DNA of 64,000 nt from Glebionis coronaria (lineage: Eukaryota; Streptophyta; Magnoliopsida; Asterales; Asteraceae): contig CM046879.1 in NCBI GenBank assembly GCA_025667525.1, positions 359,804,639 to 359,868,638 of the forward strand, written 5' to 3'. Shown here piece by piece: positions 46,179 to 57,561 of this stretch. A model generated the notes under the pieces. It was not told the origin of the DNA. It did no database searches and worked only from the letters and a program-made list of their open reading frames with translations. A program made the position numbers and the translations under genes. Position 1 is the first letter of the stretch. The number at the start of each line of letters is the position of its first letter.

Positions 46179-48168
46179 TGATAGGTGTGTAAACACCCAT
46201 CTTTTCTACCACTTAATTACAATAATAACCGGACCAAAACGTGTATTTTATGTCTTTTATGTCGGAATTATGCGTGGTTTATATTTTTGTTGTGATTTAG
46301 GATGAAAAGGTGAAAAGTGGAGAAAACACGGACATTCACGGGCATTTACGGACTTTTATTGAAGAAAAGGATGAAAGACGAAGTCAAGAAGTCAAGAGTG
46401 CAAAAAGAACGGAAGTCCACGACCAATTCTGAAGATTTATCGAAGAAAAAGTCAAAAGACGGAAGTTTATCAAAAGCCGAAGAATTCAAGTCTATTTTAT
46501 TGAAGAATTTAAAGACGATTTCGAAGAAATCCCGAAGCCAAAAGTCCCTTAAGTCCAAGTTTAAAGAAGATTAGAAGAAAAAGACTAATGACGCAATTAA
46601 TGAAGATTAATAAAAGAAGGGACCTAGTCACGCAATTAAGAGAAAAGGAAATAGGGGAGGAAGCTTCCTTAATCCTCCCCTATAAATAGTCATTAGATGT
46701 AAACATTTCATTTTGTTGGCTAATAGTGACAATTAGACCTTCCACCATTTACTTAACTTGTCATTTACATTACTTGTCAATTTAAATTCATGTTATGCAC
46801 CTTAATTACCATTTAATTCCAAGTAAGTTTTCATTTTAATTCTTGTCAAATCTTTACTTTATTTTGTTAATCTATCATCTACCTTCCTTTATCTTTGATT
46901 TGTTGTGTTTATGTTTATGTTCATGTTTATGCTTTTATTTTGATCCAAATTGGTTTTTGATTATTGTGGTTAAAGTTGTTAAATTTCTTGATTTTAATTG
47001 TTTGTTTATGATTACTGTTGATCCGTTGTTATTTTATTTAGATCGTTTGTGTTTATTTTGATTAAATTTGTTATTATTCTGCTGTTACTGTATCTCCTTG
47101 TTCTTCGGGAGTGTTTGTTCTTGTTTCTGATCTTTCCAGGAAAAGTTCTGAACCAAGAAGGAGGGAAAGTGCTCATTCGGAACTTCCAAAGTTCCGAATC
47201 AAGGTTTCATCCGGAAGATTTTGGGGTCAGCAAAACTTCCGAGTCAAGCTGTTCATCCGGAACATTCAAAGTTCTGAACGAAGGGAAACTTCCGACTCAA
47301 ACTCTGTTCATTCGGAATTAAAAAGTTCCGGATCAAGGAAACTCATTCGGAACTTCAAAAGTTCCGAATAAAGGGGGTTCATTCGGAAGTCACCATAGTT
47401 CCGAACCAAGGCTGTTCATTCGGAACTTAAAAGTTCCGAATAAACTTCCGGATCAAGGGGTAAGTTCCGATTCAAGAAAGGTTCATTCGGAAGTTCTAAA
47501 CTTCCGAATCAAGGGGCTTCATTCGGAAACTTCCGAATCAAGGGTGACCAAATAGTTCCGAATCAAGGCAAAATTTAGAGTTCCGAATCAGTAAAGTTCC
47601 GAACGAAGGATTGTTTTGGATAAGTGACATATTCAGATCAAATTCTTCCGGATCAAGGATTTTGGTAATATTCCAAGTAAAGAAGAATCATTTCAACCGA
47701 AGGTGACATTTAGGACGAGTGATTGTTCCAAACAAAGGATAATTCCGAATGAGCTGTGTTCAGGTTCTTATTAGCTTTTGTCTTTGATTTTTATTTTCAA
47801 GCTTTATTTTTCCCGCCTTTTATTTAATTGCACTTTAAGATTATTTGCCTTAGTTTTATTTTAGACTTGCCTTAGTTTTAGTCGCGTTTTAAGTTTGCCT
47901 TAGTTAGATTTAAGTTTGCGTCATTTTACTTCAGTGCCCTTTAACTTCAGTCACGTTTTTAAATACTTGCATTTTATTTTAATTAGACTTAGATTGATTT
48001 TAAGAGCACCTTTACTTTAATTTTTTTGCACCTTTTATTTTTAAAAAACTACAACGACACATCTTTGTTTCCACCAAAAACAATAGAGTCACATAGAGAG
48101 CCTAAGATCAATTCGATTAGACCAACACAACGAACTAATATTTTTAATTGGGCAAAAGCCTTGTATCA
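46179..48168 (+). repeat. 3' LTR of B2
   Basis: The LTR is 1990 bp with the same TGATAGG start and TTGTATCA end as the central LTR, and similar throughout with a few indels. The TATA box is at 46681-46688. The hairpin array is at about 47140-47610. It abuts GGCGTGATGCC of the D minisatellite. Confidence 0.93.
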
Positions 48169-48772
48169 GGCGTGATGCCTTGGAAATTATGGTGTTTGGT
48201 AAGGCGTGATGCCTTGGAAATTATGGTTGTTGGTAAGGCGTGATGCCTTGGAATTGTAATGATTGATTTAAATTGAATGCTAGTTGTTAGTACATGATTG
48301 TAGCGCATTGTCCATATGTTTATTGGTTTATGGTATTCACAGCTTATGACTTGTCTTGTGTTGGAGTCTAAACCTATGACTCTCACCAACTTTATGTTGA
48401 CGTGTTTTAGTGTCTCTTTCAGGTGATGTTATGGTTAAGCTTGAGAAGATAAGTGGCTAGGATTTGGAGAGCGTAGGATATGCATTTAGAAGGAGATCCC
48501 CGTTCCTTCTTAGTTTACCTTTATTTTTTTTTGAATTAGTGATACTGTTGGCACCTATATGTTTGTTTTGTTTGTGTTACTTGTTTGTCTTGGGTAAGAA
48601 GTAGGACTGTTACCTACTTACCTAGACTCATGTATTGTTGAGATATTGTCATGACATTTGTGTCACCATTTTATGACATTTCTTATATCATTTAGTTATC
48701 TCTATAGACACGCTATTGTTGTGATGATATCTATACGTCGCGCCCCATATTCCGCCATGGTGGGGTGTGACA
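48169..48772 (+). repeat. 3' LTR of element D, right part
   Basis: The sequence resumes with three minisatellite units and then follows 28023-28640 of the 5' LTR to the terminal TGTGACA. The TSD follows directly. Confidence 0.93.
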
Positions 48773-48777
48773 CCCGG
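48773..48777. repeat. Target-site duplication, right copy, element D
   Basis: CCCGG repeats 25920-25924; the E reading frame resumes at once. Confidence 0.95.
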
Positions 48778-51000
48778 TTATGCAAAACAAGCTCAGGAAT
48801 ATATTCCCGGTCTTTATGATATGACCATAATTGGCAAATCGAAAGAAGTACCTTTTGTTCGTAGTACTGAGGAGACACAATCACTTGCGGATGAAACTCA
48901 TTCTAAAATGCTTTCAAAATTCCATACAATTGATTATGATCAACAAAACAAAGATCAATTTTCGAAAAAGACACGCATTCGCTTACAAAAGGAATTAGCA
49001 GAATTGACAGTTCTTGTGCCCCAAAGTTTGTCAAATGAAAACCTTCCTAGTACGTCTCCTATACTTGTCAAAACGGATTTAACAAAGTTAATTCCACCGG
49101 TAAGCAAGGCGTCCGTTAACTTAAATGCGGTTCACCAATACTTAGCCGATTTTGACAAGGTCATTTTGGAACGTACAACGGCTTCGGCCATAACGGAAGG
49201 TGAATGGATATTTGAGCACACTAGAGCTGCGTTCTGAAATGAAATTGTTCCGTTTGTAGACAATGTTAAGGCTTGTCTTAGTAATCTTGATCAAGATTTG
49301 TTTTTGGAAATAGAAGAATTTAGACGTGTTTTCAATGAAATGGATAATGCTTATGAAAACAATTTACTTGAAATAGAACGGGTTTCACGCCATAATGATC
49401 TGCTTCTGAATCAAGTGATGTCTCATGATATAGTTTCTGTCTGTGTGAATACAAGTGTTGATAATGATTCTATTGTGCATAATGTCGAATCTATGGATAA
49501 TGTGGTAAATAGTACTTGTCACGAATCTGACGCTGAATTTTTAAAGCTTCAAGATTCATATTCATCGCTTTCAAAACGTTTTGATGAGATTCAAACACAT
49601 TGTATTTCGCTTGAATGCAAGCAACAATTTATTCAAGAAATCTTTAAAACGTCATTCGAAGGTGTTAATATCGATGATGCAAATTTTGAAAAGAATTTTC
49701 GATTGAATTTACAATCAAAACAGCGTCAGCCAAGTGACAAAGTTGCTAAATCATTGCCGATAGATATAGAGAAATCTAAGGAGCTTAACTGTGTGAACGT
49801 ACTTGAGGCCACTGAGAATTTTAAACTTGATATAGATAATCGAGTTTCCAAGATTTTGTCCAAAGTTGATAACTTAAAACAGAAAAATACACGACTCTTC
49901 GATTCAGTAAAGCCCGCATGTGCTGATACCACTGCACAGAATCAATCATTGATTGAACAATTGAATCGAAAGTCGGTGGAAATATCTGATTTGAGGGAAC
50001 AAATTTGTGATAAGAATCTGGTCTTGGCTGAGTTAAAGGAAACACTTCGTACTCTAAAAGGTAAGAATGTTGTGGATAACGCAGCCACTGTCTCATCATC
50101 GTCCTCTAGTGCAATCAAAAGGAACCTTATAGCCGTCACACCACTTAATAAGGGCCCTAGGACTAAACCATCTCAAACTTTGGTCACTAAAGATAAGGCG
50201 GAATCAAAACCAGTTTCTAATATTCCCGTGTTGCCTTCTACAGGAGTAAGCACCACTACTAAGGCTCAAAGATCTAAGCTTAAAAGAAACAAGAAGAATG
50301 ATAGGATCTTGCTCCAATCTAGTAGTCAAGTGAAGAAGAAAGTAGAAGCCCATCCTAGGAATGTTATTTCTGTTTTGAATAAAAAGAATCATGTAGCTAA
50401 ACCTAAAGGCTCTGCGGTTGTGCAGCGTTCTAAGCCTACTGTGAATTCTAATTTGAAATGTTTGAATTGCAATGAATGTATGTTTTCTAGTCGTCATGAT
50501 TCTTGCCTTATTGACCATGTGAATGAGATGTATGCCCGGAAAAATGGATTAGAATGGAAACCGACTGGGAAAGTGTTAACCCAAGTTGGTTGGATGTGGC
50601 GCCCCACTGGTAGAACTTTCACTATAGTAGGAAATACGTGCCCTTTGACTAGGATCACTCCCACTACAGCGAAGAAAGCGTTCCCTTTAACTAGGAGTAA
50701 CAAGGCTACCAAAACACAAGCGTGTCCTTTAACTAGGAACACCGACACTACTATAGGAATAAAGTGCCCTTTAAATAGGTCTACTCCCACTGTAATGCCC
50801 GCGAATAATCCAAAACCTAAGAAAGTTGGAACAGTAAAACCTGTTAGTGCTAAACCTCTCATTAGAAAACGCAGGAAATCTAAGGGTCTCAAAAATGTTA
50901 GCAATTCTGATAATTCTATATCTGTATCTGCTAACACTCCGGAACCAATAGTTTCCAATGCATTGTCTACTGTTGTTGTCGAAAACAGGTGGTCCAAATT
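48778..51000 (+). pseudogene. Element E polyprotein, spacer between Gag and protease
   Basis: This continues the E frame in register after D. It is a long helical, Leu/Glu/Asn-rich stretch with likely coiled-coil segments (about 49250-50080). A basic, Ser/Lys-rich part with a Cys cluster (CLNCNECMF, 50458-50484) follows, then about four tandem degenerate repeats around CPLTR (50640-50790). A TGA at 49235-49237 interrupts it. A frameshift near 51000 separates it from the protease. Such long spacers occur in some plant copia polyproteins; their role is not clear to me. Confidence 0.78.
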
Positions 51001-51860
51001 GTTCTCTGGTATTTGGACTCTGGTTGCTCCAAGCATATGACTGGAGATCGCTCTCAGCTCAGAAATTTCGTCAGCAAGTTTCTTGGTACGGTTCGATTTG
51101 GAAATGATCATATTGCAAAGATAATGGGTTATGGTGAATATCATATTGGGAATGTTATTATTTCAAGAGTGTATTACGTGGAAGGTCTTGGTCACAACTT
51201 ATTTTCTGTGGGACAATTTTGTGATGCAAACCTAGAAGTTGCTTTTCGAGAGCATACCTGTTTCATTCGTAATTTGGAAGGGGTTGATTTATTGAAAGGT
51301 ACTCGAGGGAATAATTCGTATACTTTGTCTCTACAAGACATGATGGACGCTTCTCCCGTATATCTTCTCTCTAAAGCATCAAATACTAAGTCATGGTTAT
51401 GGCATCGACGGTTATCTCATCTTAACTTTGACGCTATTAATCACTTGGGGAAAAAAGAACTTGTTCGTGGTCTTCCTAAACTTTCATTTTACAAGGATCA
51501 TTTGTGTTCCGCGTGTACAATGGGGAAAAGCACTAAGAAATCATACAAACCCAAGACGGAAGACACCAACCAAGAGAAACTTTATCTTTTGCATATGGAT
51601 CTTTGTGGGCCGATGCGTGTTGAAAGTCTTAGTGGCAAAAAGTACATCCTCGTCATTGTCGATGATTACTCTCGGTTTACATGGGTGAAATTTCTTAAAT
51701 CAAAAAATGAGCCACCTAAATTCATCATCGGATTTCTCAAGATGATTCAAGTGCGTCTCAGCACTACTGTCCGACGCATTCGTACAAATAATGGAACCGA
51801 ATTTGTGAATCAAATTTTGCGTGATTATTATGAAGAATTTGGCATCTCTCATGGAAGTTG
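50989..51860 (+). pseudogene. pol: Copia protease and integrase of element E
   Basis: The aspartic protease motif WYLDSGCSKHMTG has its Asp at 51016-51018. The GAG-pre-integrase and integrase follow (HRRLSHLNF, later CSAC, then LHMDLCGPM with catalytic Asp at 51598-51600). The second catalytic Asp is Asn (aat at 51787-51789, RTNNGTEF). The sequence then jumps at about 51852 from GISH to EVARTM, deleting the segment that would hold the catalytic Glu and shifting the frame. The integrase cannot be active. Confidence 0.88.
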
Positions 51861-53520
51861 CTCGAACGATGTTAATTTACACAAAGGCTCCATTGTTTTT
51901 ATGGGCAGAAGCAGTATCTACAGCAGTGTACACCCAAAACCGGTCACTAATTTGTAAACGCCATGGTAAAACACCTTATGAGCTTCTCCATGGAAAAGTA
52001 CCAGATTGATCATATCTTCATGTATTTGGTTCTCTTTGCTATCCAAATAATGATGGTGATAATTTGGGAAAAATTCAACCAAAGGCTGATATTGGTATTT
52101 TCATTAGTTACGCACCCGCAAAGAAGGCATACCGAATCTACAACCGTAACTCTCGCAAGATCCTTGAAACTATGAATGTTGATTTTGACGAGCTGACAGC
52201 AATGGCTTCTGAGCAAAGCAGCTCTGAACCCGCACTTCATGAAATGGGACCTAGAAACATTAGTTCTGGTCTTGTCCCAAACAACCCTACTTCATCATCA
52301 TTTCTACCACCTACTAGGAATGAATGGGATACGTTTTTTCAACCGTTCTTTGATGAATTCTTTACTCCTCCGAGTATCGTTGCTCCAGAACCTGAGGTAA
52401 TAGCTCTGGTAACCGAAGTTGTCGCTCCAGCAACCGAAGCACAATCAGATACGTCTACACCTACAATTGGTCTAGATATACCATCAACAAGTAATTCTCA
52501 ACAAACACCTGCTTCAACTACCCATGTCATGCCTATTGATGATGAAGAGGATGATGATGATCACGATTTGGAATTCGCTCAAATGCGTGAACTTCCATTC
52601 TTTGGTGTACCTATTCCCGACCCTAATCAAGCCGGGTCGTCCACCTTAGAGGAAGCTCCTAGTACGGTTTACTCCAATCCACAGATTCGTGAACATGACA
52701 GCAAGTGGACAAAGGATCATCCTATAGATTCTATTATTTGTGACCCTAATCGTCCGGTATCCACACGAAGTCAGTTACAAGAAAGTGCAATGTTTTGTCA
52801 CTTTGATGCTTTTCTCACTGAAGTTGAACCTAGGACATGGCAACAAGCTTTTACTCAATCATGTTGGATAGAAGCTATGCAAGAAGAACTTAATGAATTT
52901 ATACGTCTTGAAGTATGGGAACTTGTCCCATGCCCGGATCAAGTGCAGTTACTCACTTTGAAATGGGTTTTTAAGGTGAAACTCGACGAGTTAGGCGGAA
53001 TATTGAAGAACAAAGCTAGACTAGTAGCTCGTGGATACAAGCAATTATTGGGCATCGACTTTATGGAATCCTTTGCACCTGTTGCCCGTTTGGAAGCTAT
53101 TAGACTATTCCTCGCTTATGCAGCCCACATGAATATGATCGTCTATCAGATGGATGTGAAGACGACATTTCTAAATGGTGAAATCAAGGAAGAGGTCTAT
53201 GTTCAACAGCCGGATGGTTTTGCGAATCCTAAATATCCTAATCATGTGTATAAGCTTAACAAGGCTCTCTATGGGTTGAAGCAAGCTCCACGCGCATGGT
53301 ATGATCTATTATCACAATTCCTCATTACGCAAGGCTTCGCTAAAGGCAAGGTGGATCTCACGCTGTTCATTCAGAAACGAGGTAAAGATATGATTATGGT
53401 ACAATTATATGTTCATGATATTATATTTGCAGCCTCGACCCAAACCTTATCGGATGAGTTTGGGACACTCATGTCTTCCAAGTTTAAGATGTCAATGATG
53501 GGCAGGTATCATTCTTCTTA
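51853..53520 (+). pseudogene. pol: Copia integrase C-terminus and reverse transcriptase of element E
   Basis: After the deletion the frame gives LFLWAEAVSTAVYTQNRSLI and a TGA at 52007-52009 where Arg is expected. It then encodes the integrase tail and the reverse transcriptase ([36 protein letters not shown]). The catalytic box reads YVHDI with His at 53414-53416 instead of the first Asp, so the enzyme would be dead. A one-base deletion near 53503 shifts the frame into the RNase H part. Confidence 0.88.
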
Positions 53521-54390
53521 GGTCTTCAGATATCTCAGAGTCCTAGAGGCATCTTTATCAATCAATCCAAGTATGCCCTTGAATCGCTTAAGAAGTATAA
53601 GATGGAATCTTGCGACCCGGTGGATACTCCAATGGTGGAAAAATCTAAGCTTGATGCAGATTCACATGGAGTTACCGTTGATCCGACACTTTACCGTGGA
53701 ATGATCGGTACTCTTCTGTATATCACTGCCAGTCGACCTGATCTTCCGTTTCCTATATGTATGTGTGCTAGGTATCAAACTAGGCCTACTGAGTTACACT
53801 TAGCTACTGTTAAAAAGATCTTTCGATATCTTAAAGGAACCATTAATCGGGGAATCTGGTATTCGAAGGACTCTTCTATTGCACTAATGGCATATGCAGA
53901 TGCGGATCACGCGGGTTGTCAAGCTACAAGGCGAAGCACGAGTGGAACATTGCAACTACTAGGAGATCGATTAATCAGTTGGGCATCGAAAAGGCAGAAA
54001 AGCGCTGCAAATTCAAGTACGGAAGCAGAATACATAGCTATGTCCGGCTGTTGTGCTCAAATTTTTTGGATGAGATCGCAATTAACCGACTATGGTCTAG
54101 GTTTCAACAAAATTCCGATGTACTGCGACAAAAAGAGTGCAATTGCCTTATGCTGCAACAATGTTCAATTCTCCCGGTCGAAGCATATCGACATTCGCTA
54201 CCATTTCATCAAGGAGCAAGTGGAAAATGGAGTAATCGAGCTTTACTTTGTCCGATCTGAGTATCAATTGGCGGATATTTTCACGAAGGCTTTAGATCGC
54301 GCTCGAATTGAATTTTTGGCCGACAGGCTAGGAATGAGAACTTTCTCGCCTGAGACTCTAAGGGAACTGGCAGATGAAGCGAAAGAATAG
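53505..54390 (+). pseudogene. pol: Copia reverse transcriptase C-terminus and RNase H of element E
   Basis: After the frameshift the sequence reads [20 protein letters not shown] and the RNase H ([52 protein letters not shown]). It ends at the TAG 54388-54390 after ELADEAKE. This segment is open and looks intact on its own, including acidic catalytic residues in YADADHAG and EAEY. Confidence 0.88.
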
Positions 54391-57244
54391 TGATGGTAAA
54401 CTATTCTCCGTATCCTTGGTGATCATCTGTATATTTTGTTTATATTTTTATCCACAAAAGCAAAATACAAAAGTATAAAACCATATAAAAACAAATTGAA
54501 AAATCTAGAAAAATCCAAAAATATTTTTACTTTATTCTTTCAAAGGCATGTCTTTTGGTACGATAATATTTACGGCCTTAGAAATGTCGATTAATATTGA
54601 CACGGCGCCATAAATAGAGTTCGTACAAAAGTTGTAAATATTTCATAAAACATGCCTAAATGGCTTGTAGTTATTTCTGACTGCAACTCGGTTTTCACAT
54701 TAAAGTCAAGTATTTCTTATGAAAGCTTTGGCTCACAACGGGAATTAATTTTCTCGGGCAAGGTTTACTTTAAAACCTTGTAAGGGATCAAGTTTACTTT
54801 ATAACTTGGTCTAACACAAATATATGTACGTTTCAGTGCATTTATTTGTTAAAACAAGAGAAGTCTTGTTTTTATGAAGCTATCATCTCTACAACCATAG
54901 CAATCTACTATTGGTATCTACATACTCGACGATGCGACTACTCAACCAACGACTACAACTCTTTCAATAGAACACGGGTCAACAATTGAGGGGGAGCAAT
55001 TGTCAAGCATTCAGAATCTTCGATGCCGAACGTGCCAAGTTCACAAGTTGGTGTCAAGACAACAATACCAATCGTACATGTGGTGTCAAGAGATGACTTC
55101 AGACGTGACGAGGCGACCCACATATGCTGACAAGAACCATTTGATCTTCTCATATGATGTTCTCATCTATCAGGTCCAACCGTGTCAATTCTTTTCTAAT
55201 ATGGTGAATATGTGATCATGTTACAAATCGGTATCATATCTCATACGTTTGATATCATGAAGATAAAATAGACTTGTATTTTTCTTCCCAAAACCTTTGT
55301 TAAAACTTCATTAAATCAATTGATATTAAAAACATCGATTGGGTTAATATTTTTAATATGGGGGAGAAAATTTGATTTAATATGGGATATTATCACAAAT
55401 GGTTTGACTTAACGTGATGGCTCATCCCGACATGTGCGAAATGTTTTTGAATATCGTGGCATATGTTAAGGGGGAGCAAAACGGATTTACATATCCAAAT
55501 GGATTTTCATGGTGACATATACTTACCAAAAACCCATTTATTTCACGACGATGAAGATTGTGGTGACATAAGGATGGTAGGATAGGTTAAGTCCAATGAT
55601 TCTTCCAGAACCGGAGGAATCTTCCCAAGGACATTCCATAGCTAGAAATAGTAGTCCTTAGGAAAGATGGAGAAAGATTGTGAACGTAGCTGAATGCCGA
55701 CCAAGTAGTTAAGTTAGCACAGGAACAATCACAACAAGGTGCTAGTTATGACGTATTGGTAAGCATTGAAGGGGTTGAAGAATGAAAAAGAATTGTAATG
55801 ATAAAGGGTGTAAAGAAAGAAGCCCTCCTTACAACTTAGGCAGAAACCGGGTCAATACATATGCTATTGAGATCATTTTAATGATTCTCGATATTGAAGA
55901 CAGACATCATGGACCCAGTGATGCAATGCACAACCCATCCCAGCTAACTCAGATATCTTTCAAAAGGTATTTGTTTTAATCATACGGAGACAACACGTTA
56001 TCTATCGATCTATTCACTCCGAATAAATTGGTATTGACAAGGTGGCACTCCTCTCCAGCCTCCGATCACTAAAATCCAAAATGCACGATCGAGTCTAGAG
56101 CTATTTGAGATCATCAAATATCTCATTAGGACACACTTTCATATTTCCTTGCTTCTTCACACACTGTGAAAAGTAAGAAAGATCTTAAGAGTCCTACGCA
56201 AAATCTTCATGAACTTGCCTGAACATCCGAGTAATACGAAAGTATTTACAATGAAGATGGAAATCCTTCTTGAGCTAATATCAAAAAGCTCATGGTAGGT
56301 GACTTGTGCTATTCTTTATGAATCAAACTTGTGATAACTGGAAACCAACAGTGGTTTAATTCTTAGCTGAACTTAAACACGTTCCAGGCCTCTACGCAAT
56401 ATCTCAGTGATCTTGCAAGAACACTCAGAGTGATACCTTAGTGTTCACAGTGATGAGTGGAAATCCTTCTAGTGTTAACCTCAAACAGCACTTGGTAGGT
56501 AACTTGCAAGATTCTATACGAATCAAGCTCGTGACAACTAGAAAGCAACGATGGTGCGGTTCTTAATTGAATTTCACTTGTTCCAGGAACATGAATTGAC
56601 GGCTTCAAATGATGCGGATATTATTATCTAAATGATTCACTCTTTATGTTCGCAGTCAGCTTTGGACGGTCGAATAAAGAGAACGGGTTTACCCGCGAAA
56701 TCCTGTCAGGAAGTTACTTAATTGAAACTATCCATCACGGGTACGATATCTAATATCGTCCAACGGTCTTCACCGACCGGAGGTAAAATGCTACCGATTT
56801 AGAATGAAATGTTAAAAGACATTTCGTTCGTGTCTACTTATGTTGCGGCATTTGAAGACGGTGGCGTTGCGGAATCCAAGAAGAAGTCGTCCCCCCATGC
56901 TTATACTTTATGTACTTAATATCTCATTTAATTCAAGAAAGCCTAAAAGTTAAGTCTTCCGCTGTATCAAACTCTGAAGCTTTCAAGAATTACGAAGGTA
57001 TAAGTATGTGGGACGTGAGGTCACGAAGAGGCGAAGATCACAAGTGATGGATGCACGAGATCAAGGCAAGAGATTGATGCTAAAGATTGATATCAAAGAT
57101 CACATCAGCATGTTCACCAGAAAAGAAAAAAAGAAAAGAAAGACGAAGACTACGAGCTCAAGATAAGCATAGTATGCTAGGTTTATTTTATTATTGTAAC
57201 TCGGGTGACGCCCTTGTTTGGAGTGACCTCCCTTAGGTGGAGAT
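54391..57244 (+). other. 3' non-coding region of element E
   Basis: No gene is recognisable in 2.85 kb. It holds three purine tracts of polypurine-tract type (GAGGGGGAGCA at 54988-54998, ATGGGGGAGAAAA near 55360, AAGGGGGAGCAAAA near 55470). A block of about 150 bp (55591-55737) recurs inverted at 57853-57997 in element H. A diverged tandem duplication lies at 56193-56587. It ends with the conventional polypurine tract TTAGGTGGAGAT (57233-57244). Confidence 0.75.
56193..56587 (+). repeat. Diverged tandem duplication in 3' region of element E
   Basis: Two units of about 196 and 199 bp (56193-56388 and 56389-56587) share CTACGCAA, GTGGAAATCCTTCT-like, TGGTAGGT and TTCCAGG blocks in the same order, with many substitutions. 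Confidence 0.7.
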
Positions 57245-57556
57245 TGTTGGAAATACGTTTTACGTATTAAGAAGGATCGGTCACTCCAACGATAGTCCAT
57301 GTAATAGCTCGTAGTTTAGTTAACTTTCTTTATTTATCAAACAAGTCCAAGCCTAGCCTACAACATGTGTAGGCCGGCCCAAACGTGTAAGCCCAAGCCC
57401 ATTGCAAGGCTTGGGTATATAAACCCTCTGCTTTGATAGAGAGGGTGTGTGGTTTCATAATTTACACATAGTTCTCTTAACTTTCTCTCTATAAAAGTGT
57501 GAAATCCACCATCTCTTTCTCTCTCTAAAAACATAAGCAAGATTTACATTTCTACA
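57245..57556 (+). repeat. 3' LTR of element E
   Basis: The LTR is 312 bp with 5 substitutions relative to 22507-22818 and no indels. The TATA box is at 57416-57423. Confidence 0.95.
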
Positions 57557-57561
57557 GTCCT
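57557..57561. repeat. Target-site duplication, right copy, element E
   Basis: GTCCT repeats 22502-22506. Joining the flanks gives ATGAGTCCTT...AAGGACTCAT, an inverted repeat. Confidence 0.92.

Larger units (their letters stand above)
34676..48168 (+). mobile_element. Tandem non-autonomous Athila-type complex B (B1 and B2)
   Basis: The order is a truncated LTR end, internal region B1, a complete LTR (38766-40718), internal region B2 and a complete LTR (46179-48168). The central LTR is shared. The right end lies directly against the D minisatellite; the left end is rearranged and has lost its LTR, PBS and most of gag. The internal regions encode Gag and protease but no reverse transcriptase, RNase H or integrase. 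Unequal recombination between two copies would produce this array. Confidence 0.88.
25925..48772 (+). mobile_element. Ty3/gypsy element D (chromovirus-like), 3' LTR split by complex B
   Basis: The 5' LTR is 25925-28640. The 3' LTR runs from 32600 to 34675 and resumes at 48169-48772. A methionine-type PBS and CCCGG TSDs are present. The internal region is only 3.96 kb and decayed, with a short reverse transcriptase stretch and an integrase C-terminus. D lies in the gag region of E and hosts complex B within its 3' LTR minisatellite. Confidence 0.9.
22507..57556 (+). mobile_element. Ty1/copia element E, interrupted by element D
   Basis: The element has two 312-bp LTRs with 5 differences (22507-22818, 57245-57556), a PBS, a 5' leader with repeats and a gag-pol reading frame (23673-25924 and 48778-54390). 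A long 3' non-coding region, a polypurine tract and 5-bp TSDs (GTCCT) complete it. The domain order protease, integrase, reverse transcriptase, RNase H is that of Ty1/copia. D (25925-48772) splits the frame. Without D the element is about 12.2 kb, long for copia, with an extended gag-protease spacer and a 2.85-kb 3' region. Confidence 0.9.
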
